Part shown: positions 34,357-46,149 of the stretch, piece after piece
Layout: the number at the start of each line of letters is the position of its first letter
Position numbering within the stretch: the first letter of the stretch is position 1
NCBI GenBank assembly: GCA_905221605.1
Contig: CAJNDS010002454.1
Span: 101,743 to 165,742 of the forward strand
Direction of reading: 5' to 3'
DNA length: 64,000 bases
DNA from: Symbiodinium natans
Taxonomy: Eukaryota; Sar; Dinophyceae; Suessiales; Symbiodiniaceae
Made by a program: the position numbers and the translations under genes
Notes under the pieces: generated by a model
The model's database searches: none
Told to the model about the DNA's origin: nothing
Seen by the model: only the letters and a program-made list of their open reading frames with translations

Positions 34357-36855
34357 GTACAGGGTTCTTAGGAACTGATGAGGCCTGAGGGTCGGTCGTA
34401 GGAATCAAAATTGTAGAGCTTAGACAATTAAGCTAAACCCTAAACCTCTAACCCCAAACACCTAGCCCGAGACGCGAAACCCCAAAGCCTGAAACCCCAC
34501 CCCCAAACCCTAAATCCCCACACCTCTAACGTCCTCAACAAACCTCCGAGTTCCCAACCTTTAAACCCTAAACCCCAACACCCTAAACCCTAAACCCTTA
34601 GCTCTAAATCCGAAACCCTAAACCCTAAACACTAAACCCTAAACCCTCAGTCCCCCTGAGTTCCCGACGACACCGCCTTGCTCACGAAGCCCTCGTGGAA
34701 GCGAAGAATCGATGGCGCCCAGTTGGCAGCCAGGGTCTTGGAGGGGTTGAAGCGCTAAGTAGGGTTTAGGGGTTTGGGGTTTAGGGTTTGGGGTTTGGGG
34801 TTTGGGGTTTAGGGTTTAGGGTTTAGGGTTTGGGGTTCATGGTTTGGGGTTTAGGGTTTAAGGTATAGGGATTAGGGCCAAGTTTAGGGCGAAAGCCTGC
34901 AGTCTAAGGGGTTTAGTAGGTGGCGGAGGTTGTTCTTACAATAACTTTTTTAGGAGCCCTGAATGACCGGTTGGGGGCTCGACCCGAGAATGGGCTCAAG
35001 GATTGGGGTTTAGGGGTTTAGGGGCTTAGGGGTTTCAGGGTTTAGGGGATTCAGGGTTTAGGGATAGGAGTTCGGGGTCGGGTTAGGAGCTTGGGGTTTA
35101 GGGTTTGCGGCTTGGGGTTTAGGGTTCATGGGGTTTGCGGCTTAGGTTCGGGGGGGTTTTGGGCTTCCGTGGTTCAGCTTGGGGGGATTCAGGGGTTTGG
35201 AACCTCTACACCACAAACCCGGTAACGCTGAGCCCCAACACACGAAACCCCTCAACCTCGAATACCCAAACTCTTAACCCTAACCCTAGACCCTCAACCC
35301 TCAACCCTAAACCCTAAACCCTAAACCCTAAACCCTAAATCTTAAACCCTAAAACCTCAACCCTAAACCCCAACCCTGAACCCCAAACCCTTCATCTATG
35401 TACGAAGCTAGCTGGGGTGTGGGGTGCCCCGCGGGCCGGTTCGGAGGCGGCTGGAGACTCCTGTTGTTCGCGTCAAGAAGGCTTTCGGGTTTGGGGTTTT
35501 AGTAGGGTTTAGGGTTTAGGGTTTATGGTAGAAACTTGTAGGGCCTAGTATGAGGTTGTTTTGGGGGGTTTAGGGTTTAGGGTTCTAGAGCTCGCTAAAG
35601 AGATCTCTTAAACTCAAGGCAGGAAGATCGAAGCATATCTCAAGACGTGTCCAATCATCCACTTAGGCGCAAAACGCCCCTTAAAGGGGGGAGCCAGGGC
35701 GCCAACACGCTGGAAGGACTCGTGACTTCATCTAAGAATCTAGCTCAGCATGATCCGACCACGCATGCATGAAGGGCAATGTTTATAGAAGGCATACCAG
35801 GATTATGCAGGAGCCTGGAAAGGATTGGCACTAGAGGCAGCGGTCTGTGGGAGAATGCAGAATCTTGTGGATAAAGACCTGCGTGGAGGACAGGACAGCG
35901 AGACCCTAAGCACCCTATACTTGAAAGCCCCGAGCCAAAACCGTTATAAAAGCCTAGTTAAGCCCCAAACCCTGTTACCCCAAGTCCTATTTGGAGGTTC
36001 ATGGGTACCTTAGGGTTTAGGGTTTAGGGTTTAGGGTTTAGGGTTTAGGGTTTAGGGCAACCCCAAGCTCCGAATCTTGAAGCCCCTCTCCGGCCTCTTC
36101 AGCGTCGACGACGAGGCAGAGAAGAAGGACGTGACGGACGTGCCTCGGTAGGCCCCTAAACCCCAAACATCCTAAACCCTGAACCCTAAACCCTCAACCC
36201 TGAACCTTAAACCCCTAACCCGAAACCATAAACCCCAAACCCTAAACCCTAAACCCTAGACCCTTAACCCTAAACCCTAAACCCTAAACCCTCAACCCCA
36301 AGCCCCCAAACCCGCTCTTCAGCCAGCGCTCGGTTCTGGACTCGGGCTTGGTGGCTTAGGGCTTTACTTGGAGGTTCACATGGTATGCTTACTAATGCTT
36401 ACACTGTAGTAGGGTTTAGGGTTTAGGGTTTAGGGTTTAGGGTTTAGGGTTTAGGGTTCAGGGTTTAGGGTTTAGGGTTTAGGGCTTCGGGTTTAGGGTC
36501 TCAGGTTTAAGGGTTTAGGTAGGGTTAGCTTCCACTGTAGGGTTCAAAGTGTCCGAAAATGAACGGTGTTAGCCTACTGCAACTGTACTTTACAAACACA
36601 CTAGGAGCACCAAACCCTAAACCCCAAACCGTAAGACCTGCCGACCCTTGAACCGCCCGAAAAGTCCTGAATCCCCGACCCTCATTCTGCACCAAGTAGG
36701 TTCCCCAGTAGCCAGAAGGCAAAGAAAGGTGTACCATTGTTTTGGCTTGACTAAGTTCACCAGGGATCCCTGCACCCCCGAAGCCCTAAACCCTAAACCC
36801 TAAACCCTAAAAACCCCAGCTAAGCTCAACCATAAAAGCAGGACTACTCAGCGTC

Positions 36856-39800
36856 CTAGGCCAGGCGGAAGCTTTGCTGGGTGCCGAGCCCAAGCTGGTT
36901 GCCGGCTTTGGCCTCAGAAATTTAGGGCCCAGGGCTAAGGGTTTGAATGTGGGGTTTAGGGTTTAGGGTTTAGGATTTAGGGCTTAGGGTTTAGGGTTTA
37001 AGACTCGTTTGGGTGTAGGGTTTGGGGCTTGCTTTGGGGCTTAGGGTCTGGGATTGAGGGTTTTGGGGGTTTAGGGCTTAAGGTTTGTTTGAGTTTAGGG
37101 TTAGGGGCGGTTGAGTGGATTGGGGAGGCGGTTTCCGTTGGAAGGGCTAGGGGTGTTTAGAGCTTTGAGACTAAGGGCTGTGGGCTTGGTATGGCTGGTT
37201 TTAAGGTTGAGGTGGCAGTCGGCAAGCTTAGGACGGTGATCCTTGTATGAGCAGCAGGGACACAGCTGAGGGCATGGCGCATGTGATGCCAAAATGACAA
37301 GTGGCTGCTGTCCCCCCGAAAAACAAGCAAGAAGTCCCGCCCTCCAGATACGAGTAGTTTCTTGCTAGAAGCCGGCAACCCTGCAGCCGAAACCCTTGCT
37401 AGCGTTTGACCCCTACAAGAAGCTTTGGGGGCAGGGTAGCATCGGGTCCTAAACCCTAAACTACCCTAAACCCTAAACCCGAAACCCGAAACCCTGAACC
37501 CTACACCCTAAACACTAAACCCTAAACCCTAAAGCCTAAACCCTAAACCCTAAAGCCTAAATTAAACCCTAAACCCTGGACCCTAAACCCTAAACCCTAA
37601 ACCCTAAAAAACCCTAAACCCTGGACCCTAAACCCTAAACCCTAAACCCTAAAAACCCTAAACCCTAAACAACCCTAAACCCTAAACCCTAAACCCAAAA
37701 AAACCCTAAACCCTAAACCCTAAACCCTAAACCCTAAACCCTAAACCCTAAACCCTAAACCCTAAACCCTAAACCCTAAACCCCAAACCAAGCCGAGGCA
37801 GCCGCGCCCCCGGCCCGGGGAGCTGTGGCCTCTTCGCCAGCTCAGCATCCCCCAGCGCGAAGAGGGCGTCTCCCTCTTTAAGGTTTAGGGTTTAGGGGTT
37901 TAGGGTTTAGGGTTTGGGGTTTTGGGTTTGGGGTTTGGGGTTTCGGGTTTGGGGGTTTAGGGTTTAGGGTTTGGAGTTTTGGGTTTAGGGTTTGGGGTTT
38001 AGGGTTTGGGGTTTGGGGTTTCGGGTTTAGGGTTTAGGTTTTTTAAGGTTTTAGGGATTTGGGGGTTTGGGGTTTGGGGTGTAGGGTTTAGGGGTTTAGG
38101 GGTTGAGGGGTTTAGGGGTTAGGGGTTTAGGGGGTTTGGGGGTTTAGGGGTTTGGGGGTTTGGGGGTTTGGGGGTTTAGGGTTTAGGGTGGTGTAGGGTT
38201 TAGGGGTTTAGGGGTTGAGGGGTGTGAGGTTTAGGATTAAGGGGGGTTTGGGCTTTGGGGTTTAAGGTCTTTGAGTTCAGGGGCTTGGCGATGTATGGTG
38301 CTGACACTTCAAGGGTTTGGCAGTTGGGTGGGCCCTCAAGCCTAACAAGACAGGCGGAACCAAGGTGACCCGAAAGCCCAAAGTAGAAGAAAGCTCCTCT
38401 AGCCCCCAGGCCCTGTATCCCTGGAGCTCTGTGAGACATAGCGCGACCAGGGTTCAGCAGTTTAGCTGCTTGGTCATCATAAAAATGAAACCCTAAACCC
38501 TGAACCCTAAACCCTAAACCCTTTAGAGCGACTCTGGGCCCAAGTACGGTTGTCAGCCCCGCATTACCCAACAAGGCTGGGTGGGCGCAGGCATACTCTG
38601 CAAGATATGGGGTTGCATTAGGGTTTTAGGGTTTAGGGTTTAGGGTTTAGGGTTTAGGGTTTAGGGTTTAGGGTTTGGGGTTTGGGGTTTGGGGTTTGGG
38701 TCTGGCTTAGGTTTCGGGGCCTAGCTGGCCACGCAGGAGCTTCTGATTCCAGAGTCTCTCGCGGCAAACCCATTGCACGATAAGCCCTAGTCCCTGAAAT
38801 AATCCCCCAACCCTGAAATTGTGTATGCTCGAACCTGCGAGAAGCCAGAAGCTGACAGGTGTTTAAAGGGACCCAGGTAAGCACCAAGCCCTGAAGCGAA
38901 AAACTCTCCATCATGAAAAAAGCTGATTCCCGTGGCCTGTCACATGCACATTCGAACACACATTAGCAACAGGACAAAAAATAGCAACGCGCACATGAGA
39001 ATCTAAACGGAACTACCCATGGAGGTTTCCGAAGTTCGGGGCACCTGATTTGGGGTCTTTTTGTAGGGGTCCCTTATTATCGTAAACTCCAAATAGAAGC
39101 TAAAAGCAACATTCACTCCGATCAGGAGACCCTATCCCTAAACCCTAACCCTAAACCCTAAACCCTAAACCCTAAACCCTAAACCCTAAACCCTAAACCC
39201 CAGACCCGCCTCTGTGGCCAAGCCCAGGTTGTGTCGGTTGGTGGGGACGCGCCCAATGTGTGGGAAGAGGCGGGTGGCCTGGAAGGGTTTGGGGTTTGGG
39301 GTTTAGGGTTTAGGGTTTGGGGTTTAGGGTTTAGGGCTAGGGTTTAGGGTTTAGGGTTTAGGGTTTAGGGTTTAGGGTTTAGGGTTTAGGGTTTGGGGTT
39401 TAGAATTTGGGGTTTAGGGTTTAGGGTTTGGGGTTTGGTTTAGTGTTTAGGGTTGGGGGTTTAGGCGGTTTAGGGTTTGGGGTTTAGGGTTTAAGGCTAG
39501 GGTTTAGGGTTTAGGGTTTAGGGTTTCGGGTAGGCTTGGGGTTTAGGGGTCTGGGGTTTCTTGGGGCTCCCATATGTTCTTGGGGCCCAGCCTCCAAACC
39601 CTATGTACCCTTATAAGCTACTGTACCTTGGGGTTTAGGGTTTAAGGTTTAGGGTTTAGGGTTTAATTCTCCCAGGATACACTGAAGTCTAGGACCATTT
39701 TTTGGAAGTCAAGGAGTTTGGAGTCTCCGGGACCATTGTCGTAGGGAGCCCCAAATAACCTCCCCCACCCCACATAGCCACCGCCGCCAAGAATGTAAGC

Positions 39801-42800
39801 CCAAGGCCCAAGAACCTAAACCCTTAACCCTAAACCCTAAACCCCAAACCCCAAACCCCAAACCCTAAACCCTAAACCCAGCCCTGAATATCTACCAGGG
39901 GCTCTTCTTCGAAAAGGTGGCGGGGCCACTCCTCTCCCGCATCTCATGGGATCTCCCATTGCCATAGACCTCCAAGCCTGACCCTAACACCCAAAGCTGC
40001 GGCCCCATGAAACCTAGCGACCCTAAACCCTAAACCCTAAACCCTAAACCCTAAACCCTAAACCCTAAACCCTAAACCCTAAACCCTAAACCCTAAACCC
40101 TAAACCCTAAACCCTAACTCAGCAACTTCCAGCCCTCTGAGGGGTTGACCAGAGACTCCTTCTCGAGCTGCCTCTGCGCCTCCTGAACGGGATTGTGTTT
40201 AGGGTTTAGGGTTTCGGGTTTAGGGTTTAGGGCTTGGGGTTTAGGGTTCAGGGTTTAGGGTTTGCAGTTTGGGGTTTAGAGTTCGGGGTTTAGGGTTTGG
40301 AGTGTAGGGTTTGGGGTTTAGGGGTTGAGTGTCACTTAGGCTTCTAGGGCTTAGGGCTTAGGGTTTGGACATCTAGGCTTCTCTACACTATGAACTTTCG
40401 TGGGGGCTTGAGTTGAGTGCTTATACATTTCCATACAGCCCCGAAGACCCAAACTCTAAACCCCAAACCCCAAACCCCAAACCCCAAACCCTAAACCCTA
40501 AACCCCAAACCCTAAACCCCAAACCCCAAACCCCAAACCCCAAACCCCAAACCCCAAACCCAACCTAGCCCTGAAGTCCTACAGCAGCACCGAATGCCCT
40601 TGACCCTGGAGCCCTGACTGCACCTTTTGGGGATGCAAGCTGACGAGCTGCAAAGCTTGGTTTTAGGGCTTTAGATGTGTAGAGGTTGAGGGATTTAGGG
40701 GTCTGGGGTTTAGGGTTTTTGGGGTTTAGGGGTTTAGGGGTTTAGGGGCTTAGGGGTTTAGGGTTTAGGGCGGTTTTAGTGTTCAGGCGTTTTGGGGCGT
40801 AGGGGTTTTTGGAAACGAAAACAACCCTGAACAAACGAAACTTAACAGCCCGAAGCCTAGACTAACCCGAAACCCGAAAACTCTGAATCCCCGCAAACAC
40901 CTGACCCCCTTCACTGGAACCCTAAAGCCCCTAAACCCCTAAACCTCCGCGAAAAACCCTGAACCCCTGAACCCTAAACCCTGAACCCTAATCCCTAAAC
41001 CCTGAACCCTCAACCCTAACCCCTCCACCCTAAACCCAAAACCCTGAACCCTAAACGCCTAAACCCCAAAATCCAAAACCCTGAACCCTAAACTCTAAAC
41101 CCTAAACCGTAAACCCTAAACCCGAAACCCTGAACCCCAAACCCAAAACCCTATAAACCATAAACCTACAAAGCGCCTCCTTCTTCTGCTGGTTCGAAGC
41201 AGCGAAGTACAACTCCAACATCTTGTCCTCGGCTTGGCTTGGCAGTGGTGCGGGGTTTTGGGTTTAGGGTTTAGGGTTTAGGGCTTAGGGCCGAGGGTTT
41301 AGGGTTAAGGGTTAAGGGTTTAGGGGTTAGGGTTTTGGGTTTTGGTTTTTGGGTTTAGGGCTACTCTCTTCGGGTATTTACAGAGTCCCTTCATACTAAG
41401 ATGGGCCTTAACCCTAAACCCTAAACTCTTAAAAGGGGACCCCTTTATATACCTCTTAGATACCCATGGTGACTATGCTTAGATGCTTTCACTCAAATGG
41501 CTTAGGAGTTTGTTGGGCAAGAGGCTTCGCGGCTCAGGTTTTGAGAACTTAAAGGGCTTAGGGTTTAGGATTTAGGGTTTAGAGTTTAGGGACTATTTTG
41601 GGGCACTTTCTGGGCGCCCCGGCGTCCCAGTTGGCGGCTTTCTCTGTGTATGCGTACCTCAGTTTCAGGCGCCAGCATCAAGGTTTGACTCGGTGGTAAC
41701 CTACAAAAAGCACAGGCTTATAGGGCCTTGAGGGCAAACCTAACCCCTAAACCCTAAACCCCAAACCCTGAACCCTAAACCCTAAACCCCAAAGGGCCCT
41801 CGACCCCTTAAGGGCAGCATCCAGGCCCCACGCGGCACCGTCGCCGCCTCGCGAAGAGTGGATCCGGTCGGCAGGAACTCCTCCAAGGCACTGGGCAAGG
41901 ATGGCCCTTAAAAGGTTTAGGGTTTAGGGTTTAGGGTTTAGGGTTTGGGGTTTAGGGCCCTAGGGCCCTCTGAACAACAAAACATTCCTACATATAATCC
42001 TTTTAAACCCAATCAGGAAAACCTAGAACATCCTGAGGGCCTTCCTAGGGGACTTTGGGTTTCAAAGGGTTGGTTGAAGGTAGCTGTTGTTCAAGGACTT
42101 GTAAAATATTGAAGTATAAGGGGCCCAGAGGTTTACACACAAAAATCGCAAAACCTAGTGGCCCAACCGTATAGGAATAACTGAAACCTGCAGTTTCTGT
42201 AGCTAGCGGTTCATACACTACGCCAAGCAAGTGTGGGGTTCTGAATGCCAAAAACAGCAGTACTAAACCCTAAAACCCTGAACCCTAGGTTTAGGGCCGA
42301 AACCCCCAAAACCCCCTATTAGGGGGTATGAGGAGGGACCCTTAGAAAGGACCCTCAAGCCTAATCCCCTATGTACCGCCTTCATAGCCCTTATACAGTC
42401 CCTATATACCTAAGCAGCCCCTAAATACCCCCCCCCCCCTCCCCCCGAAAAACCCCTAATAAACCCTAAACCCTAAATTTAAAACCTAAACCCTAAACCC
42501 TAGACCCTAAACCCTAAACCCTAAACCCTAAACCCTAAAGGTCCCTAGTAATAGGGTCCCTCCTTTTAGTCCCCTGGAGCCTACATCCCTGAGCGCACGC
42601 TGCTAGATGGGCAGGCCTGGGGCGACGTCGCTGCCCGTTCGTCCTCAGAGTCGCTGGAGGACCTCGGGGAGTTACTATAGGGGCCTTAAGGTTTAGGGTT
42701 TAGGGTTTAGGGTTTAGGGCTTCGGGATTAGGGTGTAAGGTTTAGGGTGTAAGGTTTATATAAGTTCAGGTTTAGGGTTTAGGGATTTGGGGGTTAGTAA

Positions 42801-43146
42801 TACACGAGTATATAGGGACCACAGGAGAATACTATGAGTACTTCTTCTGACCCCTGTATTACCCTTCTTCCCTCTGTTTTGTCAAGGACTCACTACGAAT
42901 TCTATAACTAACCCTGAACCCTAAACCCTAAACCCTAAACCCTAAACCCTTCGCCCTAAGACCAATGAGACCTCTCCTCTCCGCTGACTTACTGCGGAAC
43001 CTACCTACTGCGTGCCCTTGAGGTTTCTCTGAAGCCCTGCACCCTAAACCCTAAACCCCAAACCACCCTAAACCCTCAACCCTAAACCCCCAAACCACCC
43101 AAAACCCTTACCGAGGTTTTAGGGAGTGCAACTCTATGCCATGCAT
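36856..43146 (-). CDS. Gene A: 14-exon protein of unknown function with telomeric-repeat introns
   Basis: Proposed exons in coding order: 43146-43112, 43028-43005, 42662-42585, 41890-41805, 41232-41170, 40647-40583, 40182-40119, 39942-39878, 39815-39696, 39278-39206, 38597-38520, 37875-37789, 37380-37325, 36912-36856 (stop TAG). They sum to 951 nt (316 aa), every junction keeps phase, and all introns are GT-AG. The N-terminal ~40 residues are Ser/Arg-rich then acidic (SSSDSEDER). Residues about 161-200 hold a Gly- and aromatic-rich stretch (YILGGGGYVGWGRLFGAPYD). Later exons join as HNLGLATEA-E-YACAHP and RVALK-E-GDALFALGD. The introns contain TTTAGGG or CCCTAAA arrays. I recognise no family. 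The first exon (Met at 43146) and the 24-nt second exon are the weakest parts; the core 36.86-42.66 kb is stronger. The plus strand of some exons is also open, so RNA evidence would decide. Confidence 0.58.
37451..37788 (-). repeat. CCCTAAA array, ~340 bp, in a gene A intron
   Basis: Heptamers with local higher-order units containing CCCTGGA and CCCTAAAAA. It lies immediately 3' of the exon 37875-37789 on the minus strand, so the intron begins with the array. Confidence 0.95.
37880..38222 (+). repeat. Degenerate TTTAGGG/TTTGGGG array, ~340 bp, in a gene A intron
   Basis: Many TTTGGGG and TTTCGGG variants and some octamers. It faces the 37451-37788 array across an 87-bp exon, so the two arrays form a large inverted repeat with the exon as loop. 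Confidence 0.95.
39287..39540 (+). repeat. TTTAGGG/TTTGGGG array in a gene A intron
   Basis: About 35 units with variants. Opposed by the CCCTAAA array at 39124-39203 across the exon 39206-39278. Confidence 0.95.
39816..39877 (-). other. 62-bp intron made only of telomeric heptamers (gene A)
   Basis: On the minus strand the stretch begins GTTTAGGGTTTAGGG, passes through three TTTGGGG variants and ends GGGTTAAGGGTTTAG. It has GT at the 5' end, AG at the 3' end and no other sequence. The exon before it ends VDIQGW and the one after begins VLGPWAY, both in phase 0. The heptamer itself contains GT and AG (GTTTAG), so a pure array already carries both splice dinucleotides. Confidence 0.6.
40021..40118 (-). 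repeat. Uniform CCCTAAA array in a gene A intron
   Basis: About 14 perfect units directly after the exon 40182-40119 on the minus strand, whose donor is GTTAGGG. Confidence 0.95.
40452..40562 (-). repeat. CCCCAAA-variant array in a gene A intron
   Basis: Mostly AAACCCC (TTTGGGG type) with a few AAACCCT. The homogeneous variant suggests spread within the array. Confidence 0.9.
43029..43111 (-). other. 83-bp intron of degenerate telomeric repeats (gene A, first intron)
   Basis: Minus strand: it starts with the near-consensus donor GTAAGGG, runs through TTTGGG/TTTAGGG variants (including TGGTTTGGGG spacers) and ends GGGCTTCAG. The two bounding exons are short, so this intron is less certain than 39816-39877. 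Confidence 0.42.
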
Positions 43147-43326
43147 CGAGTTTCTGGGGTTGAAGGTTTAGGGTTTAGGGTTTATAAGGTTTAAGGTCTA
43201 GGGCTGAAGGTTTACGATTCAAGGTTTAGGGTAGTTTTTGGGCTTACGAAAACAGGCCAGGGGGCTCCGCCGGAATACCACTGCAAGGGGGGGGCTTGGG
43301 GTCGAACCTTCAACCATAAGCCCCTT

Positions 43327-43425
43327 TGTAGCCCAGGATCCATATTCTAACAAGGGTACCCTTTCTAAAGTAGAAGGGAACCTTGAGCTCAGAACAGGGC
43401 AGAATGGTACCACAGTGCTACCAAG
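43327..43425. mobile_element. MITE-A copy
   Basis: Ends TGTAGCCCAGG and CAGTGCTACCA with internal GGGTACC and GGGAACC blocks. Confidence 0.65.
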
Positions 43426-43493
43426 GCCCCCAACCCTACGCCCTAAGCGCCACACCCTAAACCCAAAACAACCTGGACCCAACCCATGCAGTG

Positions 43494-43707
43494 CACTTGA
43501 AGGTTCATGGTACCAGTTTCTGGGCATCCTGAGTAAGGTTAGAACCGTCGTTGCCCTCCTTAAAAACCCTGCTTATGAGCAACCCCGGCGCCCCAAAACC
43601 CTAAACCCTAAAACCCTACTTATAACCCTAAAACCCTACTTACCCCACTTATAACCCTAAAGCCCTACTTATAACCCTACTCAGAAGCACCCCTGAACCT
43701 CCAAGTC
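43494..43707. mobile_element. MITE-B copy with telomere-like CCCTAAAAC expansion
   Basis: Ends CACTTGAAGGTTCATGG and CCTGAACCTCCAAGT. Inside, the family's CCCTACTTATAA motif recurs several times and grades into CCCTAAAACCCTA, hinting that telomere-like units can arise from or within the element. Confidence 0.65.
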
Positions 43708-44270
43708 CAGCGTGGTTCGAGGCCGAGAACTCTGGGCTTGAGCAGGGCTCAGGGATGTTTAGGGCTTCATAAGGTTTAGGGTTTAGAGCTTAGTAGGGGG
43801 GGAAGCTTCAGGCATCTGATGTCGAGGGGTTCAGGCACTGCGGTGTTTTTTAGGGGGCTTTCGCGGATGAGGGCCGGGCTCCTCCTCTTGCGTGGTCTGG
43901 ACCTGCTGGCGCAGGGCTCAGAACTTGGGTGTCTCGAATGTCCCCGACCCCACAAAACCTTGGCATTCTTGAAGGGTCGGCTTAGTCTAAGTGTGTTTAG
44001 AGTTTCGGGTTAGAATACCCCCTGGGTCGTCTCAAACCCCCCCAAGGCAGACTTGGCTACATAAGACAACGATTGTAAGTCGCCTTGTCCATCTAGTCGC
44101 CAAAATCCCTTATGTGCGGTACCCTTATAGAATTAGGTAGCCCAACATCCTGTTTATCACATTTTGTGAGCTGGTTCTATACGATTGAGACCATTCAACA
44201 AACACACAAGTTAGGTCAAGGAACACATACACTAACAAGTCAATACATACAGACGTACATACATTTTTAC

Positions 44271-44292
44271 GCACACACACACACACACACAC
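44271..44292. repeat. (CA)n microsatellite
   Basis: Ten to eleven CA units, 20 bp before the short ORF at 44313. Confidence 0.9.
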
Positions 44293-44312
44293 CTTCACAC
44301 ATCTACACTAAG

Positions 44313-44423
44313 ATGTCCCAGACCGTTCCGAACGCCGAGGCGTCGACCGAGCTTTCCTTCTTCCGCATGCGCCGGGGTCCGTGGAGGCAGCAGACCAAGG
44401 CGCGCGTCTCGCCGTACCTTTGA
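44313..44423 (+). CDS. Short 36-residue ORF with strong G/C-ending codons
   Basis: ATG follows a CA microsatellite. The frame encodes MSQTVPNAEASTELSFFRMR and a basic tail to TGA. About nine of ten third positions are G or C, in sharp contrast to the AT-rich DNA before it. It may be a small basic protein or a first exon read past its donor. No family recognised. Confidence 0.4.
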   Translation: MSQTVPNAEASTELSFFRMRRGPWRQQTKARVSPYL

Positions 44424-44550
44424 AAGCCATGTTAGGGAGCTTCCAGTCATTAGGGGGCAGGGAATGAATCGGGTCTAGTTAGGCCCTCAACCCTAAACCC
44501 AAAAGGGTTTAGGGCTTAGGGTTTTGGGGTTGGAAGGCCCAGTGATTCCT

Positions 44551-44632
44551 GCTAGCCCAGCAACAGGGGCACCTTTTTTGGAGTACTTTTTTTAGGGAAC
44601 CCAAAATAAAGGGTACCACTGGACTACTAAGG
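44551..44632. mobile_element. MITE-A copy, internally shortened
   Basis: Ends GCTAGCCCAGCAAC and CACTGGACTAC. About 80 bp, lacking the central GGTTGGTTAC block. Confidence 0.65.
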
Positions 44633-45407
44633 ACTGGGGACAGGCATTAGTAGGGTTGATTCAGAACCTATAAGCCCTAGACCCGTAAGGGTCTAGGGTT
44701 GGAAGGCCTCGCAGGCCAAACATGCGACGTTCAACTCGGGCTTTAAAGACAAACACAACAATCAAGGGTGACAGAACTTAGTTGATGTAAACAGGAATAT
44801 AGGGTGGATTCAGGAGAAAAACCGTTTCTGAATGTTTCCGGAGATCTAATTCCCGTGTAATCCCCAATTCGTGAGGAAACTAGCTTAGGATGTCATTGTG
44901 AGGCCGGGTGAGGGGCTGCTGGTTGCTAAAATGACAGAAAGCCAAGGCAAACAAACCCCTCTTCACGGCGAAGCCCTAAACTCTTGGCTGCACTTGGAAG
45001 GGTAGTTGTAAATGAAATTTTTAGCTGCCTTAGTAGGAAACCCAATAAACCCCAAGAGGCTAAGGATCTAAAGTTAGTGTAAAGCACCACAAAAAACCTA
45101 TAGAGTTCTTAAGGGCGGGGGGGTTCATGGGAGATTGGCATCCAGGGAACGTTAGGATAGATGGAACTTTGGGGTACATACCCCCCTTGAACCCTACTCC
45201 GTTAAGAACCGCTTTTTAAAACCGTGACCCTAAATCGCACAATCCTTACACTCTTGGGGGTAGGTGCGAGGGGCTTTCGTATGGGCCTAGAAAACCCAAG
45301 GGCACATACTTCAGAACCCTTGAAAGAAGGTGCGAAAAGGGAGCATATGAAGGGACTATGGAAATACACGGAATAGAAGCCCGAAACCGAAAAAGCATTG
45401 CGGGGAT

Positions 45408-45443
<36 letters not shown>
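45408..45443. repeat. G36 homopolymer
   Basis: 36 consecutive G by count. Other long tracts: G35 at 23808-23842, C38 at 56272-56309, C of over 20 at ~24273-24295, C16 at 58040-58055, G18 at 60901-60918. Confidence 0.9.
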
Positions 45444-45444
<1 letters not shown>

Positions 45445-46149
45445 ATCTTCAAAAGTCGATCTAGAGACCCGAAAACTGTTTTCCAGAACCCGGCCCTAGG
45501 CCTACACCCTAAACCCTAAACCCTAAACCCTAAACCCTAAACCCTAAACCCTAAACCCTAAAGCCTAAAGCCTAAACCCTAAACCCTAAACCCTAAACCC
45601 TAAACCCGAACCCTAAACTCTGATCCCAAACCGAAGACGACCCTTGGGCCGCCCACACGAGCGGCGCTCGGCGGAAGTCCTGCAGATGACCCGGCTGGCG
45701 GAACTTAGCTTTGGAATGAGGCACCCTATATAAATCCCGTATAGGGTACTACAATGGTCTGCGTGCCCAAAACCCTTAACATAAGAGTCCTTAGACCTTG
45801 AAGAGTTGGTTTCAACAACCACGGCCCTACAAGCCCTCCGTAAGCACGATAGGTTTAGGGGTTTAGGGTTTAGGGTTTAAGGTTTAGGGTTTAGGGTTTA
45901 GGGTTTAGGGTTTGGGGTTTGGGGTTTAGGGTTTAGGGTTTCGGGTTTAGTAAAGGGGCTTTAAGAGCCCGAAGCCCTGCAAGGACGAGGGAGGGGGCGC
46001 GCCGTGTCAGTCGGCAGCGTGGGGAGGTCCATTGCTGTCGATGTGAGGCGCTGAACTCGTCCCATGTCCCTGGGCCACGTGTTTTTGCTAACATCATATA
46101 GGGGGGGGGGGGGCTTACCATATGAAGGGTTGCTTTACAAGGGGTTTGG

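Noticed and set aside
37620-37780. CRISPR-like regularly spaced repeats.
   Set aside because: Units are telomeric heptamers with no unique spacers; the sequence is eukaryotic.
42570-42680. Plus-strand terminal exon (YIPERTLLDGQAWGDV ... TAG).
   Set aside because: It looks good in isolation, but the minus frame of the same island continues gene A in phase on both sides.
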